Positions 35,901 through 42,527 of a stretch of 54,493 nt of DNA are shown here, in pieces (position 1 is the first letter of the stretch; each line of letters opens with the position of its first letter). Made by a program: the position numbers and the translations under genes. This DNA comes from Gammaproteobacteria bacterium (GTDB lineage: Bacteria > Pseudomonadota > Gammaproteobacteria > Chromatiales > Chromatiaceae). Under the pieces are notes generated by a model. That model was not told the DNA's origin, ran no database searches, and saw nothing but the letters and a program-made list of their open reading frames with translations. Location: assembly GCA_011390365.1 (NCBI GenBank), contig JAABSM010000019.1:1-54493 (forward strand), read 5' to 3'.

Positions 35901-37091
35901 CCCCTCACCCTGCTCGGCATTATCCCCGCCCACATGCTCTTTTTCCAGATGGGCTGGGGCGGCGAGTTCACCGCCACCTCGATGATCGGCTGGATCGCCC
36001 TCGCCGGCATCATCGTGCGCAACTCGATCCTGCTGGTCGACTTTTCGATTCACGAGATCCAGCGCGGTGTGCCGGTCAAGGAGGCGGTGATTCGCTCATG
36101 CAAGACCCGTACTCGTCCCATCATGATCACCGCGCTGGCGCTGGTGTGCGGATCGAGCGTCATCTTTTTCGACCCCATCTTCCAGGGCATGGCCATCTCC
36201 CTCGCGTCCGGAGTCATGGTTTCGACTTTGCTGACGCTGGTCGTGATTCCCCTGGGCTGCATCAACGCCTCCAGATCCCTCTATGAGGTTGCCGCGATCG
36301 GGGCCGGCTCCGGCGCATCCCTGCAGGAGGTCGACGTTCTGAACGCGGAGCTGGACGAGGAGACCCAGCGGAGGGCCGGTTCCAGCAACGGACCCGGGGT
36401 GATGATGCGTATCTGGGCGGGGATCGTTACGGTTCTCACCATGCTCTTTTACCTGATCAGAGGCCTCTATCTGCTGATCGCGCAGATGGTGGCGAAGCGT
36501 CGTCACGATAATCCCGGGGCAGCGCAGGATCGACATCCGGACCGCTCCGGGGGCGCGGGGAGCGGCGGCGCTGCCCAGCCCCCGGTAACGACAGCGTCCA
36601 GGGATACGGCGGCGCGCCGGGCTTTCGACCAGGAGTCCTCCTCGCCACCGCAGGATGAAGGCGAATCCGGAGAGTCCGAGTCGGCGCCCTCACAAGCGGT
36701 CAGGCCGTCGCAAGGAACGATTGACGAAGAGGGTTCCGAGGCGAACAAGGAGCCGCCAGAGGAGTCCAGGCAGGCGGAGTCCAGGCAGGCGGAGTCCAGG
36801 CCAGAGGAGCCCGCGGAACCGAAGACGGAGTCGAAGTCGGCTCAAACCGCCAGCGACGGCAGCGCGCCTAAAAAGAAATCCGTGAAGAAATCTGTAAAGA
36901 AGACAGCGCCCGCCAGCAGCGCGACGCCCGCCAGCAACGCGGTCAAGAAGTCCGTCAAGGCAAAGACGGCAAGCAGCGCGATCACGGAAGCATCGCCAAA
37001 ACCCGAAGAGACGGAAGACGGGAAGAAAGGGGAAAAGGGAAGGCGGGGAATACGCCTGAAAAAGAATCGGGATGATGATTTTCTACTCTAG
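32967..37091 (+). CDS. RND efflux permease with extra hydrophobic segment and long Lys/Ser/Ala-rich C-terminal tail
   Basis: 1374 residues against about 1030-1060 for ordinary HAE1/HME pumps. The standard body is present: first membrane segment LLFAAMMLMGIMGLVLAP, porter domains, TM4 motif SIGILVDDAIVVVENI (about 438-453, proton relay Asp pair), second half with LAGIIVRNSILLVDFSIHE, ending near VMVSTLLTLVVIPLG. Two additions: a calcium-loop-like DLDGNGQPDVDD at 171-182 in the first porter region, and, beyond the twelfth helix, a further hydrophobic stretch (about 1146-1176) followed by about 195 disordered residues. These start acidic with three ESRQA/ESRPE repeats, then become basic (KKKSVKKSVKKTAP, NAVKKSVKAKTASS). 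Substrate unknown. The next gene overlaps its 3' end by 20 bases. Confidence 0.92.
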   Translation: MSDQEKQTGNQGVSVLDDDAHLGLAGRTARFFIKSPLSPLLFAAMMLMGIMGLVLAPRQEDPQISVPMVDVFVQYPGASAEEVSSLAIEPLERIMSEITAVKHVYSASQRGMGMVTIEFEVGEEMGPSLVKVNDKLDSNMDRIPPGVMPPMVKAKGIDDVPVVNITLWSKDLDGNGQPDVDDGQLRMLAHDVLQAIKEIPDTGNGFVVGGRPEQVTVEVFPERLSGYQISLDQVAQTIRTANSEQQAGGVEAGDIHFSVMTGTFLESVEDISRLVVGTHNNVPVYVHDVARVIQGPKDADQLVAYYTGPAGPEGLQADGVPAVTIAVAKKKGSNGVTVANAIIERVERLKGTRIPSNVEVSITRDYGETADDKVKELIFKLFVATGFVFLLVLVAFRAFRPAIVVVLVIPVVLLFTIFVAYIAGYTIDRVSLFALIFSIGILVDDAIVVVENIYRRWLEEGRTDVETAVDAVREVGNPTILATFTVIGALLPMGFVSGMMGPYMEPIPALGSVAMLVSLFAAFVFTPWLSISPWLRPSMRYLSEAEKREHASAEKMEGLYRGILTPLIESKAKERLFRLIMWGTFFAMCSMFYFKWVAVKMLPLDNKPEFAVVLDMPEGTALPVTVNTAHSIAEKMREIPEVTAVQVYAGTARPFDFNGMVRHYYLRSDPWQGEIQVQLLHKSQRDRSSHEIAVAARGMIGEIIKGTGGNVSVVEMPPGPPVLQSVVAEVHGPDADTRRQVAADLTRIFSQTESLRDVDNYMRGEYQYWRFNVDTEKAVRRGISVDAINRNLSMALGGSAIGDVKQRAGHEPVNIVIQVPLAERSQISRLGDLPIQSQQGITLPLRELGHFEKVREDDIIYHKDLRPVEYVVAEVGGRLAAPVYGMFQVEDLVAQQDYVTPDGVRLHEGGMLDDGFHWFSPPASDSGSSIEWTGEWTVTFETFRDMGGAFIVALVLIYMLVVWEFGNFRIPALIMAPIPLTLLGIIPAHMLFFQMGWGGEFTATSMIGWIALAGIIVRNSILLVDFSIHEIQRGVPVKEAVIRSCKTRTRPIMITALALVCGSSVIFFDPIFQGMAISLASGVMVSTLLTLVVIPLGCINASRSLYEVAAIGAGSGASLQEVDVLNAELDEETQRRAGSSNGPGVMMRIWAGIVTVLTMLFYLIRGLYLLIAQMVAKRRHDNPGAAQDRHPDRSGGAGSGGAAQPPVTTASRDTAARRAFDQESSSPPQDEGESGESESAPSQAVRPSQGTIDEEGSEANKEPPEESRQAESRQAESRPEEPAEPKTESKSAQTASDGSAPKKKSVKKSVKKTAPASSATPASNAVKKSVKAKTASSAITEASPKPEETEDGKKGEKGRRGIRLKKNRDDDFLL

Positions 37092-37863
37092 GTCCCTCTA
37101 CGCCACCTTGCTCCTTGGGGTGCTTAGCGCACCCGCGGCGGCGGAGTGGGGGAAATACCCGGAGCAAGAGGGGCAATCAGAGTATCGCTATCGGGAGCAT
37201 CCAGCCGAGCCCAATACCCAGGTGGCGCCAGGCTCGAGTTGGTATCAGAAAGAGCAATCCCCCTATTCGTTTCGTGAAGGGGGAGGGACGCGGGCGAGTC
37301 GGGTCGGTGATTCCGAGCGAAATCGCACCCATCCCGAAATGGAGCGTTTTCGTTACGATCCTTCGACTGGACGCCTGATACCCAGGGAGAGTGAGCAGGG
37401 ATACTCCTCGGCATATGCTTACCCGGGGGATCGACGCGGCGGACCAGGCAATACCCCGCCCGGCTATACCGCGCCGCCGCCAAGCTCCTATCGTTTCAGG
37501 GAGTTGCCCGAGCGCAACAGGGAAACCCGGAGCGGAGAGCTGCGCTATCGTCCGGATCAGAAGCTGGATGAAATCCCCTACATGCCCGGGCACGGACTGC
37601 CAAACTGGTTTGATTCATCCGGCGCGCCGCCGGTATTCCGACCGCGAGACGAAGACAGGCGGCGCAACACATCCGCGGGTTCGACGGCGCCGGAGTACCC
37701 TTATCCGCAAGAGGATTCCGAGTATCTCCGTCCCGGGGTTGGCCCGGATTATTCCTACCCAGCCGCTGAGCCCGGGTATCCCGGTCCGGCGGCAGAGTCG
37801 GATTACTCCTATCCGACGATCGCGCCCGGAGCGGATGAGGCGTGGATCTATCGGTCCTACTGA
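37072..37863 (+). CDS. Secreted Tyr/Pro/Arg-rich low-complexity protein
   Basis: 263 residues with a signal peptide (to about residue 25, LLLGVLSAPAAAEW). The mature part has no recognisable fold and no Cys. It is rich in Tyr, Pro, Gly, Arg, Ser and Glu, with repeated short motifs such as SxYRFRE, YxYPxxxxxY and PGYPGPAAESDYSYP. It starts inside the pump gene (20-base overlap) and the next gene starts 18 bases later, so it is part of the same transcript. It could be a structural or matrix protein, or an unfolded linker between envelope layers. I do not recognise a family. Confidence 0.75.
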   Translation: MMIFYSRSLYATLLLGVLSAPAAAEWGKYPEQEGQSEYRYREHPAEPNTQVAPGSSWYQKEQSPYSFREGGGTRASRVGDSERNRTHPEMERFRYDPSTGRLIPRESEQGYSSAYAYPGDRRGGPGNTPPGYTAPPPSSYRFRELPERNRETRSGELRYRPDQKLDEIPYMPGHGLPNWFDSSGAPPVFRPRDEDRRRNTSAGSTAPEYPYPQEDSEYLRPGVGPDYSYPAAEPGYPGPAAESDYSYPTIAPGADEAWIYRSY

Positions 37864-37881
37864 GGGAGGGGGAGAGGCGTA

Positions 37882-38643
37882 ATGGTGACTGCAAGGAGAC
37901 CCATGCGCGCCAGGTTGCCGTGGATATGGTTGACGGCGCTGTTCATCGCGGGCGCGACGCAAGCGGTGGAATTCTCCGCCGATACCTATCAGCTCGGTCC
38001 CCAGGGCGTGGAGCGGACCGGCAAACTCTATTTCGGGGTGGGGCGGGTGCGCACCGACTCGTTGGCGGAGCAGGGCGAGACGATTCGTATCGTCGACCAG
38101 GAGGCGGGCAGACAGTGGGTGTCATACCCGGGTGGGAAGGATTTTGTCGAGGAACCCCTGGAAGGGATGCTGGTAGAGGTGGGAGAGGGCGGCGAATTTT
38201 CCCCGTGCGACGGGGTCGTCGGGGCGAGTTGCGAAAAGCTGGGTCATGAGCGCATCGCCGGGAGGGCGGCGGTGAAGTGGCGCATGACCGTCGAGCATCA
38301 GGGCGCGCGGCAGACCATCGAGCAGTGGATCGACAAGGACCGGGCAATTCCGCTACGCTCAGAGATGTCCAACGGGCGGCGCATGGAGATGCGCATGGTC
38401 GGCGCCGACACCATGGACGGGCGCCAGGTCGAGAAGTGGGAGATGGTGATGTGGGGTGGAACCCGACAGATGCCCCAGCGCTCGTACCAATGGTTCGATC
38501 CGCGGCTCGGACTGGTGATCAAGGAAGAGTTGCCGGGCGGATTCGTGCGGGAACTGCGGAACATCAAGGTGGAACCTCAGCCGGATCACCTGTTCAGGAT
38601 TGCCGCGGATCCGGGTAGAGCCCCGGGCGCAAGGGCAAAGTGA
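37882..38643 (+). CDS. DUF4412-like (LolA-fold-like) periplasmic protein
   Basis: 253 residues; the GGAGAGG ribosome site precedes ATG 37882. Signal peptide about 8-29 (LPWIWLTALFIAGATQA). Then VEFSADTYQLGPQGVERTGKLYFGVGRVRTDS, HERIAGRAAVKWRMTV, YQWFDPRLGLVIKEELPGG and ELRNIKVEPQPDHLFRI, a pattern of short strands typical of DUF4412 and related outer-membrane lipoprotein-sorting-like folds. Two Cys (SPCDGVVGASCEK) could form a disulfide. Probable periplasmic carrier or surface-binding protein; ligand unknown. Confidence 0.7.
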   Translation: MVTARRPMRARLPWIWLTALFIAGATQAVEFSADTYQLGPQGVERTGKLYFGVGRVRTDSLAEQGETIRIVDQEAGRQWVSYPGGKDFVEEPLEGMLVEVGEGGEFSPCDGVVGASCEKLGHERIAGRAAVKWRMTVEHQGARQTIEQWIDKDRAIPLRSEMSNGRRMEMRMVGADTMDGRQVEKWEMVMWGGTRQMPQRSYQWFDPRLGLVIKEELPGGFVRELRNIKVEPQPDHLFRIAADPGRAPGARAK

Positions 38644-38671
38644 TGGGGTATCGATTGCCTAAGGGGGCGCG

Positions 38672-39310
38672 ATGATTACAGTCATTGGAAGTTTGAAAGG
38701 CGGTTCGGGCAAGAGCACCGTAACCTTTAACCTGGCGGTATGGCTCGCGATGACCGATGCCAAGGTTCGTGTCGTGGATATCGACCCCCAGGCGACACTT
38801 CGGGATGTGGTCGAGATTCGTGAAGAGGAGGGCTATCAGCCGGTGATTCATGCCGAGGGCCGGGAAGCGCTGGAAGATGAGGCGCTGAGCGAAGCCGATG
38901 AGGTGCTCATCGACGTAGGTACCGCCGACATCGAATCCCTCAAGCGGGCGGTCTCCATGGCGGATCGCATCGTCGTCCCGGTACCGCCAAGTCAGGCGGA
39001 CATATGGTCGACGCAGCGTTTCGTGAGGTTCGTCGAAGGCTTGATCAAGGAGAGTGACAAGAAGCCGGAGATCGTCGGTTTCATCAACCGGGGGGACACC
39101 CACCACGCGGTGCGTGAAACCCACGAGGCCGCGGCCGCGCTGGTGGCGCTTCAGGGGTTGCGCTTTATCAAACCCCGCCTCGCCCAGCGAACCATGTTTC
39201 GCCGCTCCTTCAGCGAGGGGCTGGCGGTATTCGAGATGAAGCCCTCCAGCAAGGGGGCGAGCGAGTTCAATGCGTTGTGCGGAGAGCTCTATCCCCACAT
39301 GCTCTCTTGA
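38672..39310 (+). CDS. ParA/MinD-family ATPase (orphan, altered switch II)
   Basis: 212 residues. Deviant Walker A KGGSGKST (9-16; signature Lys9 and Lys14), switch I-like DIDPQAT (36-42), hydrophobic strand VLIDVGTAD (78-86) where D-x-P-P/G is usual, then RIVVPVPPSQADIWS and KPEIVGFINR. ParA proteins form ATP-sandwich dimers that bind DNA or membranes and position plasmids, chemoreceptors, carboxysomes or pili. No ParB, parS-like site or plasmid gene lies nearby, so a cargo-positioning role for the neighbouring envelope proteins is more likely than DNA segregation. Lacks an amphipathic MinD-type C-terminal helix. Confidence 0.85.
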   Translation: MITVIGSLKGGSGKSTVTFNLAVWLAMTDAKVRVVDIDPQATLRDVVEIREEEGYQPVIHAEGREALEDEALSEADEVLIDVGTADIESLKRAVSMADRIVVPVPPSQADIWSTQRFVRFVEGLIKESDKKPEIVGFINRGDTHHAVRETHEAAAALVALQGLRFIKPRLAQRTMFRRSFSEGLAVFEMKPSSKGASEFNALCGELYPHMLS

Positions 39311-39361
39311 ACCGAGGGCAGGCAACCATAACAACAGCTATCAAGAAGAGGAGATGATCGA

Positions 39362-39994
39362 ATGAAAAAACTTTTTACAGCTTGTGTCCTGTTCGGGATC
39401 GCCGTCTGGGGTGTTCAGGGCGTCGCCGGGGAAGATGCAAAGGCGGGGCAGAAGGATCCGATGCAACCCTTCATGGAGGTCCTGCGGCAGTTCGGCAAGG
39501 ACATGGAGCATTTCGACCCCAAGGCCGCCGAAACCTACCTGCAACTCATGAAGGATGTGGTGCGCACCCGTAACGCGGCCGAGGCCACCATCTGGAAAAA
39601 CAAGGTCGCCGAAGGGCTGACGCCGGAGGATGTGGAGCAGTCCCTCAAGACGATCGCCAACGAACTCAATATCGCCAATGTCGGCGAGTTGCCGCTCTAC
39701 AAGGACGTCGAGGCGAAGACCGGTGAACCTTATCGTTTCGCCAAGATCTATATGTTCTGTAACTCGCTGACGGCGGCGATGATGATGGATTACAGCGACG
39801 CCTTCTCCGCCTATCTGCCGTGTCGCATCACCATGATCGAGGACAAGGAGGGTAACCTCTGGTTGTACGCCCTCAACATGGACCTCATGATCCATGGCGG
39901 AGAACCCCTGCCGAAGGAGCTGAAGGAAGAGGCGATTCGGGTCAAGGAGATCATCCTCGAGATCATGGAGCGCGCCGCTGAAGGAGATTTCTGA
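39362..39994 (+). CDS. DUF302 domain protein, secreted
   Basis: 210 residues with a signal peptide (to about residue 23, CVLFGIAVWGVQGVAG). The C-terminal half fits DUF302 (TT1751-like fold): FAKIYMFCNSLTAAMMMDYSDAFSAYLPCRITMIEDKEGNLWLYALNMDLM in outline (FCN...LPCRI...DKEGNLWLY). The N-terminal half is helical and charged. Two Cys are placed to form a disulfide. DUF302 proteins are frequent in sulfur- and metal-oxidising bacteria, sometimes beside redox or transport genes, without a settled function. Part of the cluster (51 bases after the ParA gene). Confidence 0.75.
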   Translation: MKKLFTACVLFGIAVWGVQGVAGEDAKAGQKDPMQPFMEVLRQFGKDMEHFDPKAAETYLQLMKDVVRTRNAAEATIWKNKVAEGLTPEDVEQSLKTIANELNIANVGELPLYKDVEAKTGEPYRFAKIYMFCNSLTAAMMMDYSDAFSAYLPCRITMIEDKEGNLWLYALNMDLMIHGGEPLPKELKEEAIRVKEIILEIMERAAEGDF

Positions 39995-40187
39995 GCGCCA
40001 AAGTATCACCCCGATGGGGAGGTCGAGCCTCCAGGCGACCCTGGTTGCTCTGGCCCGGGCAAGGCATCGACCTCCTTGGCAAGTCGCCGCGGGCATTTGC
40101 GCGCGGCTGTAATCATCAAAACCTTGTGCATGGGCGCGGCGCACGGAACCAACAGACAAGCGGTCCAGCAAGGGCCGGGATGAAGTA

Positions 40188-40691
40188 ATGGCGGAAGCAG
40201 AAAATCTCAAGCAGTCTCGCAATACCGGGGATCCGGACGCCCTGGACCCGGCTGCCGCCTATTCCATGGACCGTCTCTCCACCGCGTTCGAGAATAGCGC
40301 GAGGCGCTGGGAACTGATCGTCTATCCGTCGCTGTTCGCCTTCATCATCCTCGCCGCTTACGGCTTCTATCTCATCTTCAGCCTCGCCAAGGATGTTCAC
40401 TACCTGGCGATCAGCGTCGACTCCAACATGACCGTGCTTTCGAGCAACATGCAGTCCGTCGCCGAAAACATGGGACAGCTCTCGGGCAATATCCGCACCA
40501 TGACCGGCAACGTCGAGAGCATCGCCCAACAGGTCGCCTATCTGGAACCCATCAAGACCAACATGGACAGCATGGATCGTTCGATTCGTACCATGAGCGT
40601 CACCACCAAGAGCATGCAATCGGACATGGCGTTGATGAACTACAACGTCTCGCGTCCCATGTCGTTCATGAATACCTTCATGCCCTGGTAA
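40188..40691 (+). CDS. Single-pass membrane protein with Met-rich periplasmic coiled coil
   Basis: 167 residues. Cytoplasmic N-terminus (about 1-42), one membrane segment (VYPSLFAFIILAAYGFYLIFSLA, about 46-68), then about 95 residues of heptads with Met/Ile/Val at core positions: SNMTVLS, ENMGQLS, GNIRTMT, GNVESIA, and so on. It ends with NYNVSRPMSFMNTFMPW. Roughly one residue in eleven is Met. It resembles the N-terminal half of a chemoreceptor without HAMP or signalling domain. Possibly the membrane partner of the ATPase encoded 48 bases later. No named family recognised. Confidence 0.75.
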   Translation: MAEAENLKQSRNTGDPDALDPAAAYSMDRLSTAFENSARRWELIVYPSLFAFIILAAYGFYLIFSLAKDVHYLAISVDSNMTVLSSNMQSVAENMGQLSGNIRTMTGNVESIAQQVAYLEPIKTNMDSMDRSIRTMSVTTKSMQSDMALMNYNVSRPMSFMNTFMPW

Positions 40692-40739
40692 GGGCGATCT
40701 TCTTCCCAACGCAGCAAGGCCGATCCGGGCGGACAAGGA

Positions 40740-42527
40740 ATGCTTAACCGCAATCAGGAAAAAGGCTCCTGGCTGACGATCTCCCGAATGGTCGGGGAGT
40801 TGGCCAAGGCGGGCTGGATAAGCCGGGAGGACGCACTCGATCTGAATCGGCTGTTTCGTCTACGCGGCGCGGATGAGCCGGATATCCATCCTATCGTCTG
40901 GTTGTCGGGCAAGCACATCAAGAGCACCCGCTCGCCTTACGAAGAGCTGACCAGCGAGCGTCTGACCCGTCTGCTCGCCGATATCGCCCAACTCCCCTAT
41001 CTGCGCATCGATCCCCTCAAGATCGACGTCGACGCGGTTACCGATGTCCTCTCCAAGGCCTACGCCATGCGCTACCGGATCCTGCCGGTAGAGGTGAGCG
41101 ACGACCACGTCGTCTTCGCTACCGCCGAGCCCTTCAATCGGGAGTGGGTCGGGGAGTTGCGCGGCGTGCTCAACCGGGAGATCCGCTGCGTCGTCGCCAA
41201 CCCCCTTGATATCTCAAGGTATCAGGAGGAGTTCTTCGGCATCAGCCACTCCCTGCGCAGCATGCGCAAGGGCGAGAACGCCCAGCCCAGCGCCATCAAC
41301 AACGTTGAGGCGCTGGTGGAGTTGGGGCGCAGCGGCAAGCTCGACGCCAATGATCGGCATATCGTCAGTATCGTCGACTGGCTGCTTAACTACGCCTTCG
41401 AGCAGCGGGCCAGCGATATCCACATCGAACCGCGCCGGGAGGAGGGACAGATCCGCTTTCGCATCGACGGCGACCTGCATATCGTCTACGAAATGCCGAC
41501 CACCATCCTCATCGCCATTACCAGCCGTATCAAGGCGCTGGGGCGCATGGACGTGGTGGAGAAGCGGCGTCCCCAGGATGGCCGGGTCAAGACCAAGGCC
41601 CCCAACGGCAAGGAGGTGGAGTTGCGCCTCTCCACCATGCCTACCGCCTTCGGGGAAAAGATGGTGATGCGCATCTTCGATCCCCAGGTGCTGGTCTCCG
41701 ATCTCGGCGAGTTGGGGTTTTCAAGAAAGGACAGCGAGCTATGGACGGAGATGACCCGCCGCACCCATGGCATCATCCTGGTCACGGGTCCCACCGGCTC
41801 GGGTAAGACCACGACCCTCTACTCTACCCTCAAGTCCCTCTACCGCCCGGAAAGGAATATCTGCACCATCGAAGACCCCATCGAGATGGTCGAGCCCGAG
41901 TTCAACCAGATGCAGGTGAACCATGCCATCGGGCTGGACTTCGCCAGTGGCGTCAAGACCCTGTTACGCCAGGATCCGGACATCATCATGGTGGGGGAGA
42001 TTCGGGATATGGAGACCGCCCACATGGCGATACAGGCGTCACTCACCGGCCACTTGGTGCTTTGCACCCTGCATACCAATGATTCGGTATCCGCGGTTAC
42101 CCGCTTGATGGATATCGGCGTCCCCCCCTATCTGATCAACGCCACCCTGATCGGGGTGGTGGCGCAGCGGCTGGTGCGCAAGCTGTGCGTGCATTGCAAG
42201 CAGCCGGTCGCGACGGATGAATCGATCTGGCGGGCGCTGACCTATCCCTGGGAGATCAAGGCGCCGACCCATCTGCATCAGGGGAAGGGGTGTCTGGAGT
42301 GTCGCAATACGGGTTTCATGGGACGGATCGGCATCCATGAGATACTGCCCATTTCTACCCGGATGCGCGGCCTGATCAAGGGCGAGGCGGCCAACGACGA
42401 ACTTCGGGAGCTGGCCCTCAAGCAGGGCATGGAACCCTTGCGCATCAGCGGCGCGCGCAAGGTGGGGATGGGCATCACCACCGTGTCCGAGGTGCTGCGC
42501 GTCACCCCCGATCAGGATCAGCTTTGA
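40740..42527 (+). CDS. GspE/PulE/PilB-type secretion ATPase (orphan)
   Basis: 595 residues. MshEN/T2SSE N-domain at about 70-165, then the hexameric ATPase: Walker A GPTGSGKTT (about 349-357), Asp box CTIEDPIE, Walker B DIIMVGEIRD (about 412-421), His box GHLVLCTLHTND. A tetracysteine zinc site CVHC (about 482) ... CLEC (about 518) is typical of GspE/PilB extension ATPases. Such enzymes drive assembly of pseudopili or type IV pili. Here no gspC-O, pilC, secretin or pilin gene lies in the window; the closest partner is the small coiled-coil membrane protein just upstream. Its 3' end overlaps the convergent RND gene by 10 bases. Confidence 0.92.
   Translation: MLNRNQEKGSWLTISRMVGELAKAGWISREDALDLNRLFRLRGADEPDIHPIVWLSGKHIKSTRSPYEELTSERLTRLLADIAQLPYLRIDPLKIDVDAVTDVLSKAYAMRYRILPVEVSDDHVVFATAEPFNREWVGELRGVLNREIRCVVANPLDISRYQEEFFGISHSLRSMRKGENAQPSAINNVEALVELGRSGKLDANDRHIVSIVDWLLNYAFEQRASDIHIEPRREEGQIRFRIDGDLHIVYEMPTTILIAITSRIKALGRMDVVEKRRPQDGRVKTKAPNGKEVELRLSTMPTAFGEKMVMRIFDPQVLVSDLGELGFSRKDSELWTEMTRRTHGIILVTGPTGSGKTTTLYSTLKSLYRPERNICTIEDPIEMVEPEFNQMQVNHAIGLDFASGVKTLLRQDPDIIMVGEIRDMETAHMAIQASLTGHLVLCTLHTNDSVSAVTRLMDIGVPPYLINATLIGVVAQRLVRKLCVHCKQPVATDESIWRALTYPWEIKAPTHLHQGKGCLECRNTGFMGRIGIHEILPISTRMRGLIKGEAANDELRELALKQGMEPLRISGARKVGMGITTVSEVLRVTPDQDQL

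Noticed and set aside
38672-39310. Plasmid or integrated-element partition gene
   Set aside because: No parB, replication, integrase or att-like repeat nearby; the gene lies inside a chromosomal envelope cluster.
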